Of a stretch of DNA of 64,000 bases, positions 1 through 11,775 are shown in pieces. The DNA lies in contig OZ007575.1 in assembly GCA_963931925.1 (NCBI GenBank), positions 35,927,350 through 35,991,349 of the forward strand. Direction: 5' to 3'. Every line of letters starts with the position of its first letter. The first letter of the stretch is position 1. The stretch is from Onchidella celtica. Taxonomy: Eukaryota > Mollusca > Gastropoda > Systellommatophora > Onchidiidae. Below the pieces are notes generated by a model that worked only from the letters and a program-made list of their open reading frames with translations, was not told where the DNA came from and made no database searches. The position numbers and the translations under genes are program-made.

Positions 1-94
1 CAATGGAATAAACTGTTAAACAGAGTGACAAAAATACCTCACGATAAGTTAAGTCTTTCGGGACATATCCCTGATTTATCGGTGCCAGTGAAAA

Positions 95-297
95 CATGTT
101 CGGACGTATCGCCGATTTATATTGTATTCTACCTTCAATTCTCTTTTATTTGATGTGTAACATTTTACTTCACTGTTAATACTTTTTTTTGCATAAGTGT
201 TTTTCTGAGCCATGCTGTTTTTTCCCACAGTGGAAAAAAATTAATAACATCCAGACTTGACCATAGTCCTTGACACTGACATCCTTAAAGAGTTAAC
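95..297 (+). repeat. Dispersed repeat, copy 1 (sister at 39735-39952)
   Basis: This stretch aligns by eye, in the same orientation, with 39735-39952 in a POLD1 intron. Shared blocks include GATTTATATTGTATTCTAC, TTTTTTCCCA, and AATTAAT followed by TCCAGACTTGACC and a closing AAGAGTTAA. The copies differ by scattered substitutions and small indels, so they are old. No coding sequence or terminal inverted repeat is visible, and the family is not recognised. Confidence 0.65.
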
Positions 298-1132
298 ATT
301 ATGAAACTCTATAACTTATCTCATCCATGTGTAAAACTTTGAACCTTACAAAAATGCTTTTTGAAGAAACAAAATTCACTCTACGTATCATAATTATATT
401 TTAGAATTTCTTAACATGCACATATATACAAATATATTAACATGCTATGAAACCTAAAACTTAAATCAAATTTTATATTATCTATTATACATTTCAGTAA
501 CTTGCAACCTTTGGCATGACTAACTGACCAAACTATACACTCTTCAGGCCTTAAATTTGGCAGGAAGGTGGCAATTGAGATAAGAAAGATGATGGCCATA
601 ATTAAAAGTTGTTTACTTCAAGCATGTATTTAAAAAAAATAACAGTGTTTATTGCTATGTAACATCTGTATTTTTGCATGTTTGTTTCATAATATAATAG
701 TACTGTACATGTCATAAAAAATAACCGTATCAAGTGTTCAGTTTGGTGCATAGTGTTCTGGTGCGCATGAGTTCTGAAGCAAGACCCTAGATTATTACTT
801 TTATTATATGAGAGGGGGGGGGGGGGGGGGCACATTATTGTTTGTTCTGGGCAATGTCCGGTTGGTCATCTAGTATTGTATATTTCAATAAGTGATCTTC
901 ACTTTGGCGGCTGAAAAAGTTTGATACTCTCTAGTTTTAGATCTTAAGTAACCATCGGGACACAAAAGGGAATGTAACTGACATGTAAGAAAAAGTGGGG
1001 GGGGAAGGGGAGGGGTCTGGGGGGATGTAAACAACACTGTTGCATCAACATAGCATTCTAAATAATGAAATGTCTAAAGGTTGCCATGACTACATAACCC
1101 TACAAAACAGACAGAGTAATCAATTCGCAAAC
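298..1132. other. Probable ligase intron, no exon recognised
   Basis: The ligase exon at 1133 ends in codon phase 1, so the next exon lies further left. I find no downstream exon with a believable reading frame here. A run of 17 G lies at 814-830, and a second G-rich patch at 996-1026. Confidence 0.4.
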
Positions 1133-4100
1133 CTAAAACTTGGGCCACAAACTGAGATCCACTTCCTGATGCCATGATTCGTCCCCCTGCTCTCAAGTAG
1201 CTGTGGAGTTTTCTGATGACCTTGTCTGGATCACTCATGGGCTCAGATAAAACCAGCAGAGAACAACTTTTCATCCAGTAGTCTGGAAAATTCAAGAACA
1301 GGTCGACAACTTCACTAGTGAAGAATTCAAGTCTCAATTATACTGCACAAATTGCCATGTCTTTAATGCAATAGCAATTTCCAAATGAAATGTGCATCTG
1401 AATACACCAGTACTAGTGGTTTTGGAATACATACACTGAGATATTAAAACTCATTCACAGCACCGACTGTCGGATCTCAAGAAAAAAAGACTTATTGAAA
1501 AGAAAGAAATGTCTCTGTAATGTGTGAATGTCTGTTCATTAACTGTTAACACAATTTCAAATCACAGGAAGGGGTGTGAGGAAGAGTACATAACTTATAG
1601 CTTTTTAATTAAAAAAAAAGGGGGGGAGGAAAAGATACTATTATTCACAATGTGATGTATAGTTTTTGGTATATTATCAATTTATTTCATTCCTCTTGAC
1701 CAACAATAAGTATGGATTCCGACAAGAAACAAACTAAAAAAAATTAATATCTTATTGTAAAAAAAAAAAAGGAGTCATCAGGCCATAATAGTGAAGAAGA
1801 GTCAGTTGAATATAAACATTCCTGGTTTCCTGTAAAATCAGCTGAAAATGCTAAAATCTCTTCTGGGGGAGAAAAGTTTGCAATCATTTTAAACAGGCCA
1901 GATAATGATAAATTCATGTCGGATAGTTTGTAATTACCTGCACTGGTGATGGACGTCTCTGGCACAAGACACACAACATATTTGGATGTGTCAACTACTG
2001 TCATCAGCCACTTAGACAAACTACCAGCTGACTTGCTGTCATGGAGACCAGTAAACACAACCAGTATTTTGTCCACCACCTTGGGTCGAATAGTGTAATG
2101 GTCTGATCTACCTTGCAATATCTCTCCTGACTGTTTGTCTAGAAAAGATGGGAACGAAAATGTATAACTTTGTTACATTTATGCAATGAACAACTGAAAT
2201 GCAGACCTGCAATTCTGAATAAAATCTAGTTTAAGCAATCGCAGAAACTCAAGGTTTGTGAGAGCAAGTAAAAACAAATGCAGGGTTTTCTTACTACATT
2301 AACATCTTTATTTCATTACCAGTGTGGATCTTTTGATGTTTTAATGAAAAAAAAAAAAGGCAAGGAAAAAAACTGAAACATGCAACCTTGGTGACTTCAA
2401 GAGAATCAAACCAATTTATAACATCTTCAGTTACAATACAAGATACTGCGGCCACCGTTCTTGTTTGTTTTAACTCCACTTTTTGCACAAGGGAGAAATT
2501 CGATGTTAAATGCTTGCAGCCTTAGTTATTAATAAGCTCTAGGTGAACACAACTCAGTATTTTCTTATTCGCCTTTGTAATTAGTCTCCAGTCTCAGAAC
2601 AACAGCTTATGATAAGGAGTTAGAATGAATGGGAATGGTGAAACAGCTTGATGAGTGCCACAACTCATTTTAAACAAAGCATCAACTTGTGCATTTGTCC
2701 TACCCCTTTCACATACTAAAAGATCTTCAGTTTTTCAGAAAATTGAGACAGAACAAACAAGAACGAAGGTCATGATATGCACGGCTGTTAATAAGACACC
2801 GAAAGCGCTACTTTAGTTACCTGCTGTAACCTCCCGCTGACCCCCCGTGAAGGGGTAATAAATATCTGTCTGCCACGGTCACTACCGTGACAGCGAGGCG
2901 CTCACTGGCCCTGCCTGAGTAACGCGATTCTATTAATTTCTGCATATCTTTGCATGCCCATATCTCCCGATCAAACAATGCTAGACCCCCCATCCGAGAT
3001 GCCATTTTAAAGCCTGGCCTTTTACCGACAAGCCGATATAACTTTCCCCCATCTGAGTTTATATGTGTTAATTATTTCGAAGGATTTATTCAGTGTATGT
3101 TTCTATTCATTAGAAAATCAGTTTTCACTATTATTTTAATTTGGATTTAAATATCTCGGCAGTTCAGCCCACGTTTTCTACAGTTATTTGTAATTCCAGT
3201 CGGAAAATGGATACTCAATAAAATGTGCACGTTTGACGTTTGAGCAGTACACGTGTGATTTTATATGATTTTTTAAAACTTGAGCGGCATTGGCAAGTGT
3301 GTTGCTGAAGATGCCATCACGTTATTTTTTACATCATTGCAAAGGTAGATTTTCTTTATTTTATCTGAATAACAGTATTCAGAATGAAAGATCACACAGA
3401 AGACTTGCATATTAAATATCTTCATGAACTGTGCAGAACATGTGGTGGAAGAACTAACAAAAAAACAAAAACTTCGGAAAAGGAAAGCATGCAAATACAG
3501 ACCTTACTTCATATGTTGTCAAGAGAACACAGGAACGCACAAACAAACAAAGCATATTAGAAACAGCCAGACCTCCCAAGTCTCCCCGTGCGGGAGTCGC
3601 CCCGTTTTTATGACAAAACCCCGCCCTCCCCGTTTCCAGGAAAAAAGAGAAAAAAAAATTAAGTCAAGTTTTTGCCGACCACACCAAAAATTACTGATTA
3701 TTATGCTTTTTCATAGTGCGGCTTGGCCGATACAGTTGTATGTATTTTTCTTTGAGCAGTAGGGGACGTGCCCACTCGGTTGGGGGGTAGGGAGGGTTGG
3801 GTAGGAAGTAACGTGGGGGGCGCCTGCATAGCGGTAATGCCCATTCAGAGGTTTTCCCGGAGAACAGTTTCGAGACTAGTAGGCGCCGGCATGTCTAGGG
3901 ATGTGTCACACTACTCACTTTGATGCCCACCAGAGATGTTACATGACGATTGTGTGCCATAACCCAGTGCGAGTGGGGGAGTGAAGGTGGTATGGGAAGG
4001 CCTGCTTGCCTGGGTCAGACGTCTATTGCCGTGTATTGAATACACCAGAGCATGTTTGATTTTATTTTTTTAAATCGGGGTTTTCAGAACACGGCACTTC

Positions 4101-7100
4101 TAGAAGCAAGTGATGGCCAGCTGACTGTCCGCTTACCTGGGTCAGACGTCTATTGCGTATTGGAGATGCCAGCCCATTTTTTGATTTAAAAAATTGTTTT
4201 TTTCGGAATATAGAAAGAAAGGGGAGGTCTGCGGGAGCTCATCCACGCATCTGTGGCCAAATTAGAGAGACGAGTGGCAGCCATTCAAAACTGTGAAACA
4301 CAGTTGAAAACTGCCATTAAGTCACAGCATTTGCAAATCTCTCCAGAACTCTTGGCCTCTGGACCACCCATTAAACGGAGGAAAATGAAGTAGACCAATA
4401 AATTCTACATGAAGCGAGTGTACAGCTGTATTTTTTATGTGTAATATGTCAAGTGCAGGATCGCCGTAAATTTGAGCCTATGGAAAATTTAACATTACAT
4501 TCTATCCTACATAACTCTGAATTGAAGAACTTCTCAATGATGCAGTCAAGTAAGTTAAGAAATGTTACATATTCTTATTATTGTGTGTTCATTTCTTCTC
4601 GCTAGTGGGAGGAGATCATGTTAAATTTTAAGTTTAAAAATTATGACTTCTGACGCATTTGTTAAATTACTATTCATCTTTGTAGCTGTTTATCTCTGTG
4701 ACGGTATTTGGTACAGATGTATGATTTCGTTAACGCGTGTATGATATGTCAATTATTTAGCATGTATGTATTAAAGTGTAGTCGATGAAATAGTTTGAGC
4801 GCAGTGTTTGCGTTTGTTATTCGAAAAATACAACATAATAAAAGCTGCTCCGCGGGAAAGGGAATCCTCCGTGAACACAGGTGGCTGACCCCGTTGACTT
4901 GGGTCGTGACCAGGTCACGATACGGAGAGCGGACTGGGCCGCTCGGCAACTAGATTACTGCTTGTTAACAGCCGTGTATGATATGTCACATAATTTCATG
5001 TCAGTCTCAATTGAATGACATCATTCCGAGGTAGGTTCGTTGGTTAGGATGTCATGCCGCCGTCGCTTTGATGGAGGAAATCCCTTCCTATGAAAACCCT
5101 GACAACCACATGGAAATCCTATACAAATCTACGTGGGGATGATGGCTGCATATAGCTGTATAAATCGTCACTGCTCTACGATGATGGCATATTCAGACTT
5201 ATTCAAAAAGGCAACTGCATTGCATTCCTGAACTAGAGGACACTCGGACAAAAAGAAATTATGCACCAATTGGAAAATGTAATAATCCAACAGAATCGTA
5301 ATGGTATACGTTGCCAAATGACAGGAAAAGAAAAAGTTTTTCTTAACATCTCAAAAGTGTCAAAAATGACATATGCCATTAGCTGAGAGCAGTGATGATA
5401 CCTTAAAAATTTATTTTTTTTAAATGAACAAATCAGCACAACGCAAACCCTACCTGAGAATCTGACCTCCCAGTTTTGACAAATCTCAAGGAACTGGCCA
5501 TCAATCACTTTTCCTTCTGATGGACATGTGACAGAAATATCACAGCCTTGCTGGAAAAGATTTTCTTTGGTAAATCTGGCCCAGATTTCTTCCCTGGACT
5601 GGGACAAGGAATGTTCCAGAGATCTGCACACTTCAGCAAAGAATTCTTCTCTGAAAGAAACAGACACGCTTTTATCATTGCTTTATACAGTTGCTGTATT
5701 TATTGTCTTCTTGACATATTGGAAATTATCATTTTATAATATGTATGTGTTTGTATGTATGCACTAAATATTTGGATACTGTTAATGTCTTGCCATACTT
5801 TCTATTTTCACTGTATTTCATTCTATTATCATATTTTCAGATGTAAATATCATATAATCAGAAGAAAAACAAAACATAACAAAACATACAACAAATAAAA
5901 TAGATTTATAAATTTCCCAACTCAAAATACAGACTCAGATTTATGGTCACTGCTTTATCTATCATAAAGAAGGGACATAACAAGCTCTAACTAAATACTT
6001 AATTTTGAGCGATTATATGGATGGGGCCATAACTCATGCAAAATCTTACTTAAACCCAGTTTTTGAATGCTCTTCAATTGGACAGGAAAACTATACAGTT
6101 TGCTATCAGAAGAGAGAACTGCAACACTGAAGCATGTTGTAGTAAGATTCCAGTGGAATTTTTATCGAAACCTACCTAATGACAGGAACACCACCCCTTT
6201 CACAGAGAAGACTTGTTGCTATGCTCTGCAGTTCACTGTTGCGACGGACATCAGCATTTACATTGATTCCTATGCCAAGAATCAGGAGGCAATTCAATGA
6301 TCCTGAAATGCAGAGAAAATATATTAATTAAGTTTCCTCTTCAAAGCAAATGAATACTCATTTTTTCCACATTTAAATAGTGGCAAATTGGGTTATCTTG
6401 GGTAATGCTAGGTTTCTCATCTAGTGTATTAAAATTTTATAAAATGGTAACCATTATTATTAATAAAGTCAAAATTTGGCAAAAAGAAAAGTTGTATGTA
6501 GCAAAGCCTCGTGTAAAAAATGATATGCAAATGATTCAATGAAACGCAAAGAAAGGGGAAGACAGAAAATGCCAATATTTTGACAAAAGCCTTCTTCAAG
6601 GAAAACAAAAAGGAAAAAACAATAACAACAGAAAAAAATGGAACATTGAACAGATAAAACAATCGAACATTAAAAAAATTAGAATATATATATGGAATAT
6701 TAGAATATTAACCCTCGTCCTGCGTTGAGTGAACTCGTCCACGTAACGCCCCGTGCGGGGATAGCCAGCGGCCAGTCAGCCGATCTTTCGCATGTTGCCG
6801 ATAACCTCGGCGGTCGGTTCAGTCGGGTCCTTGTGAACACCTGTATTGCGTATACTTCAGGACGCAATAACAACAATAGTGGTGGATAAATCGTAAGGGA
6901 CCCCTATGATATTTGGATAAAGTACTTGTGATGATATGCAGTAGGTTTTATTGTGAAATGGAAGGCCCCAAATCAAGACTTTTCTGCATTTACATGCCGT
7001 TTAACACATGTTTTATCATTTTCCCAAGACCTGCGCTTTTTCTGTCCCTATGTCAGGCCATTCCAGTGAACAAATTATTTTTTAAGCCATTCGCTTAATT

Positions 7101-10100
7101 TACTAAACCACATGTATCGTGACATTGCCTTCTCCCTCCTACACTATGTAAAGCGTCCACTCACTATAATGTTAGTTTTAGCAAGAGATTTGATTTCCAG
7201 TTCCAGGTCGTAGAGCACATACATGTACTGAAAAGCGGTTTAATCAAAGGAACACAATATCTCTCTAATTACCACATCAACTAAAGACAACGACGAACAA
7301 CAAAGTCGGTCATTCCCTGATGAATTCCCAGTTTTCCCTGATGAAAAGCTACTGACAGACACCCTTATGCAGCATGCCCTAATATTACATCGGAATTCAT
7401 AATTACAGACGTAGAACGGCGTCTCAAATATGCACATGGCCCCTTTCTTCTCATTTCACATGTAGACGACAACCAGCATCAAAGTAAAAGTTTCCCCAAG
7501 ATTTTCCCCAGTTCGAACTTCAGACCGTCAGTACTATTACACGAGTATGACGAATAGTTGCGAATAGTTGCATAGTAATAAACGTAATCGGACGATACCA
7601 TTTTGTTAGATATAGTAGGGGTGACAGGATGGATAAACACGCGAAAATTGTGTGAAAAAAAAAAGTGAAAAAAACAACAACAACGGCAGCCTTGGCAACC
7701 GAATAACCAAAGCGCGAGGCGCACCGTTGCTATACAAAAATGTGGCCTCCCGCAGGACCCGCGGTTAAGCGTGTCGGACAAAATAATGGCCTCCCGTGTC
7801 TCGCGTGTTGCGCGGGGAGGCCAATATTGTGGCCTCTCGCAGGACTAGGGTTAAATAAATGTGCCGACTTATCTGCGAGTTCTAGCTATCTCCCCGTCTC
7901 TCAATATAATTATCTACAGTGGTTTTAGCAATCAATTTCTATCTATTTTCAAGAGCAAACCAGTATGGGGCAAAGAGTATCTTAGGATGTAAAGACCTTC
8001 CTGCAAATCATCACTCTTCCCTAAAACTGTAGTAATCAGTTTTGGCTTCTTTTCAGGAGAAGCAAAAAGCTGTTTTATTTTAGCACGACTAGTCTCGTTG
8101 AATTTTTGAGAATCTGCTATTGGATTATTATTTGTCTTAAGAGTCTATAAGATCATTCGTTGCGGCTTTGAATGTACTTGAATATATATTGTGTATGTGA
8201 AAATTGATTTTTCAAATTTCTGATCGAGTAACTACAGTCTTACAGATTGGTGTAGAAATGTGCTCTTATTTTTGCAGATCTGAATATTGTGAGTTATATT
8301 CACACATTTCTTTCACTCTGCGCTGAATAAACTCCTAACGTTTTTGGAGAATGACACAAGAAGATGAATGAACATTACTAAAGACTTTTTGTAGCCTTCA
8401 TTACTAAATTTTTATACCAAGCACAAGAGACTGCAAACCTACCTGGCACATCAAATCGGCCATCTTCTGCCAGGAATCCAGCCAGTTTTTTACCCCTCAC
8501 CCATACATCATTTGGCCACTTTGGCACAGCTTTGGCCACTCCATATTTCCTAACGACTTGCAAAACTGCCAGACAAGCGGCTACTTCCAGTTCAAATTTG
8601 CCTTCAAATGTCTGGTAATCACATTAAAAAGTAAAAATGAAGTGGCAGAAAGTGAAGTACTCCGTAACACTGACTAAAATCCTTTCTGAGCAGGATATCA
8701 AAATGGAACAGTGATTTACTAAGCTTCTAAATAATTAAAGGCAGGTAAATGTTGAAACTTTGGCTTATTTCCTGACTACTAACCCAGGAGACCTATGGGG
8801 AATAATGACAAAGAGGTAAGAAGAAATAACAGGACAATGTATCTAATAATAAATAATCTCAGAAGAAGGTAGCATCTGTTTGAAACTAAAACAATGTTGC
8901 AGAACCTCTGTAGAATTACTCACAGTCTTTTCTGACGATCATCATTCACAGACAATGATATACACAGAAGTTAATTTGAGCAGCCTTGCATTATGCTCAG
9001 TGCACACAAAGTGATTGTACCTTAGACGTGGGCGGTAAATGCAGAATGAAGGATACATAGATATTTCCTGTGTTGGATGCATCCCATTTATGATCTCTTG
9101 CTCCTCTTGCTTTGGTCTGTCTCTCAGACATCACTACAGTGCCATTAGGGTACTGAGTCACTGTTGGCAATACAGAAAATTCTACAGTACTAAACATGAG
9201 AAATGCATCTGATGATTTGTACACTTCTACAAATGTTACACACACATAATTTGTTCTCTCGACTGAGGCCATTCATCCAGCAATTGAATAGAACTGTAAA
9301 ATGATGTGAATTCTAGGCTATGAAAGACTACATACATAAAAAGAAAACATGCACAGAATTTTTCTGTCTCTTTCTTTGGCGAGTCAAAATTCTGTGATTC
9401 ATTGGCCTGCACTTGTTGACACTAAAATGTTGTAACAGTTGCTGCCTCTGCTAAAAGTAATCATGCATTGATACAGGAAGACATCAGATCTTTCCCTGGC
9501 TCCTCACTTCTCAACCCAAACATAAAAAATAATTATATTTTTTTCTTCAAGTTCAACATCTACAGTCACTTGCATACATGTATCTCCCATGTAAAAATAA
9601 TCACATGGCGAATGTTAATTTTTTTATCAGTTGGTTTTTTTTTCTTCTCAGCACAAATCTAAAATGCTGAAATGTATTCCCGAATTCCTCTGCATGTGGA
9701 ACGTACAAAGACTGCTGTTGGACAGGTCTATATAGTTTGTATAACTGCATCTTAATGGACTTGAAATACTAGTACTGTTTGTGGGGCCTGTTGCAACATA
9801 GGTAAGAGTTTGTGTGCTAAATGATAATGATTATGAATGATTTAATGTAGATAGACTACATACTAAAAATATTGCAGTTTTCTTCACTAATTTTATGATT
9901 TTGATCCTAACATGTAAGTTACAATGGGTCTACGAAATCTAGAACACTCCTGCCAGCTTTTAGTTCTGCATACGTTACAATTCAAATAATACACGTATTA
10001 CGAAACTTTTCATTTCTTAAGATCAATACTGGTTTGTCCCAGTTTTTTTTGGGGGGGGGGGGGGTGCTTCAAAGAAAATCGGTCAAAGGCCTGGATCTAG

Positions 10101-10336
10101 ATCTTAATAAAATGAAATCCTCCCAGATACTGTTAACGTTAAGTTCGGGTATATTAACCGAATTTCATTTATGATGATTTGTAATGTTGCAGCAACAAGT
10201 TACCGTCATGAGCCAGCCGCCTGGCATCATCCATCGTCGATCCGGTGACATCTGTATACACAATCTTGCGACCAACAAAGGACGACGCGAGCAGATTTTG
10301 AAAGACAGTTTCATCGAATTTTGGGGAGACTGACAT
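1133..10336 (-). CDS. HLCS: Biotin protein ligase (holocarboxylase synthetase-like), 3' end outside window
   Basis: The product should attach biotin through biotinyl-AMP to carboxylases. Seven exons, in transcript order, are 10336-10204, 9160-9021, 8611-8443, 6302-6176, 5650-5454, 2138-1938 and 1282-1133. All have GT-AG borders and phases that match, giving 372 residues so far. The start is the ATG at 10336; a codon for M 15 nt upstream would be GTG. Ligase motifs: STMDDA in the first exon, the biotinyl-AMP loop ARGARDHKW (about 62-70), KWPNDVWVRGKKLAGF (122-137), GIGINVN (157-163) and a C-terminal SH3-like region ending near residue 277. Residues 280-372 resemble the BPL_N/GATase-like region that lies N-terminal in human HLCS (W..C.LLV......L..YL..GG). 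That order is unusual, so a fusion or a second adjacent gene remains possible. I am sure of the ligase identity and less sure of the join between exons 5 and 6. Confidence 0.85.
2457..2735 (-). repeat. SINE-like dispersed repeat, copy 1 of 3
   Basis: On the minus strand this matches 50588-50770 and 60396-60592. Shared landmarks are GATCTTTTA near the start, a middle block around TTTAAA and ATTC.AACTC.TTATCATAA, and GTGCAAAAAGTGGAGTT near the end. This copy carries about 95 extra bases at roughly 2515-2605. It lies in the ligase intron between 1938-2138 and 5454. Confidence 0.6.
3384..3560 (+). pseudogene. Short plus-strand coding-like ORF with a CxxC motif
   Basis: A 58-codon ORF starts with ATG at 3384 and contains HELCRTCGGRTNKKTK, which looks like half of a zinc-binding motif; the partner cysteine pair is not seen. 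It lies antisense within a ligase intron and ends 8 bp before a TIR element (3568-4231). The coding-like stretch at 4214-4393 follows that element. The two may be remains of one gene split by the insertion, but no splice structure proves it. I do not recognise the protein. Confidence 0.3.
3568..4231. mobile_element. CAGACC-ended TIR element, copy 1 (664 bp)
   Basis: Left end CAGACCTCCC is matched in inverse at 4222-4231 (GGGAGGTCTG). The left ~450 bp is homologous to 34724-35165, sharing TCTCCCCGTTTTTATGA and the block around CACCGGCATGTCTA, and a related element occupies 15785-16473. Two internal tandem units begin CCTGGGTCAGACGTCTATTG near 4009 and 4133. It has no transposase, so it is non-autonomous. 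The termini suggest a hAT-like source. No clear target duplication is visible here. Confidence 0.6.
4214..4393 (+). pseudogene. Terminal-exon-like ORF with heptad pattern and basic C-terminus
   Basis: The reading frame runs 59 codons to TAG at 4391-4393. It contains AKLERRVAAIQNCETQLKTA, an amphipathic helix pattern, and ends PPIKRRKMK, a possible nuclear signal. A pyrimidine-rich tract ending TATAG directly precedes 4214, and AATAAA follows the stop at 4397. The first 18 bases overlap the right end of the CAGACC element, so the element may supply the splice acceptor. Codon content looks protein-like, but the protein is not recognised and no complete gene could be assembled. Confidence 0.35.
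4736..4988 (-). repeat. Insertion with flanking 16-bp direct repeats, SINE-like
   Basis: CGTGTATGATATGTCA occurs identically at 4736-4751 and 4973-4988. The ~220 bp between them, read on the minus strand, starts with TTGCCGAGCGGCCCAG, similar to a leucine/serine tRNA A box, and has GGTCACGACCC, similar to a B box. This fits a tRNA-derived SINE with its target-site duplication. A local tandem duplication is the alternative, because some similarity continues beyond the 16 bp. Confidence 0.4.
6708..7854. mobile_element. TTAA-flanked TIR element (piggyBac/Kolobok type, non-autonomous)
   Basis: TTAA at 6708-6711 is followed by CCCTCGTCCTGCG, and inverse CGCAGGACTAGGG runs into TTAA at 7851-7854. 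That gives 13-bp inverted ends with one mismatch and TTAA target duplication, the signature of piggyBac or Kolobok elements. A second inverted-end-like block (CCGCAGGACCCGCGGTTAA) sits inside the right end near 7749-7767, suggesting a composite or repeated terminus. No transposase frame is present. It lies in the ligase intron between 6176 and 8443. Confidence 0.6.
7855..10203. other. Ligase intron sequence around exons 8443-8611 and 9021-9160
   Basis: Apart from the two ligase exons this stretch shows no other recognisable gene or repeat. A T-rich then G-rich run (about 10043-10063) is low complexity. Confidence 0.4.
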
Positions 10337-10788
10337 GATCCTTAAGTACACTTTATACCCTCCAGCTTACAGTCTGTCACATTATAAACAATACACTATC
10401 TCTGGTCACGGACGTCTTCACATAGCACGCACTAAATCATTCAGTTGGATAACGTCTAGGATGCCCTGCACTCGTTATTTTGTGACCTTTGAACCCAAAG
10501 TAATTTACGGCCAGAACTGTTTACAGCTGTGAATGGTTCGTTTCAGGGCAAAATATTATGCTAGTTTTGATTTATCTAACGGCTGAGTAAAAAGTATAAT
10601 TTCCCGCAATTTTCTACTCATCCGAAAAAGAGTTGACGAAGCTGAATTTGCACAACAATCAGTCAGTGTGACCCAGTTGGTAATCAATGGTTTTTGAACA
10701 TTTACGTTTGATGTACATATTGTGCTCATTAAAATTAATAGTTGCATTATCACATCTTAATGTTACACCATTAGGTTGTGTATGATTT

Positions 10789-10876
10789 CCATGATAATCT
10801 AGACTAGATCTAGAATCTAGATCTAGATCTAGATCTAGATCTATCTGTCTAGAATCTAGACTCTAGATCTAGACAA
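10789..10876. repeat. AGATCT hexamer array
   Basis: CTAGAT/AGATCT units repeat with interruptions, forming overlapping palindromes. Short runs of the same hexamer recur at 26048-26066 and near 16330-16344. It lies about 450 bp upstream of the ligase start. Confidence 0.8.
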
Positions 10877-11775
10877 TGCCCTTGGCAACATAAGAAATGG
10901 TTTCAGTTCGTAAACTGTACTACTATATATCTACTAGCAAATATACAGCTTACATTCCCACATGACATTTTTATTTGTTTGTGCGTTCTGACGCAGTGAA
11001 AATAGGTAGGCTACCACAGATGATTTTTTTTTCTCATCAAATTGCACTGTAAATACCATAGCTGGATAGCTCTAGTTGAGCTGAAAACAATCACAATGGT
11101 ATCTTTGGTTTTCTTGTAAGTCAAATATTAAATATTTTACGGAATTTTAAAGTTTTTTGGACTTAGAAAATTTTTGAAATAAAACGGTAGGCCCTATCTC
11201 ACGGCTACTCAAATTCCTGACATCATAACTTCGAAAAATGTGCAGTCACAGGGTTTAAAACCCAACAACCCACAATAAAAGTCTCCTGGTAATAAGATTT
11301 GAAAGTTTGAACACTCTTCTTCAATTCATTGTGAAGTTATAATTCTTTAAATATGCACATTCATGCCATGCAGGCAACATTATTTTGTGCAACATCTCAC
11401 AAAATACCAACTAGGTAAGTTGGGGTGGGAACAACCGAAAAAGCGCCCAAACTGGGCCCTTTAATTTCTCTAGTCTAGTAGATTAGTTGCAACAGTAGAT
11501 TATATCACCAAAAATAGGTGGTTGTCTCTGAGGTTCATTTTTAAGGACAGGTAACAGTATATCAAGGCTATATCGATAGGACTTAGCCTTTTACTTAGGA
11601 GTCTCTGCTAAAGGCTAGTACTGTAGTAGGCCTACTAGGTGCCTATAGTATGGGGTGACATTAATTCAGCTAAACCACATTATTTTATTAGCTTTCTGAA
11701 CCCATTGGTAAAGGTGATTATTAGAAATTTAATAGAACTTGATGCTTTGACAGTCTTGAAGCTGTAATTTAAAAT
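10877..11775. other. Ligase/POLD1 intergenic sequence
   Basis: This belongs to the gap between the divergent ligase (ATG at 10336) and POLD1 (ATG at 14485). I see no coding exon, TATA box or CpG-rich patch that would settle the promoters. Confidence 0.35.

Noticed and set aside
2294-2488. 64-codon minus-strand ORF starting MQKVELKQTRT
   Set aside because: The same start occurs in two other copies of a dispersed repeat (50740 and 60561), so it is repeat sequence, not an exon.
10337-10351. Five-residue upstream extension of the ligase start
   Set aside because: The extension would start with GTG; the in-frame ATG at 10336 is the natural eukaryotic start.
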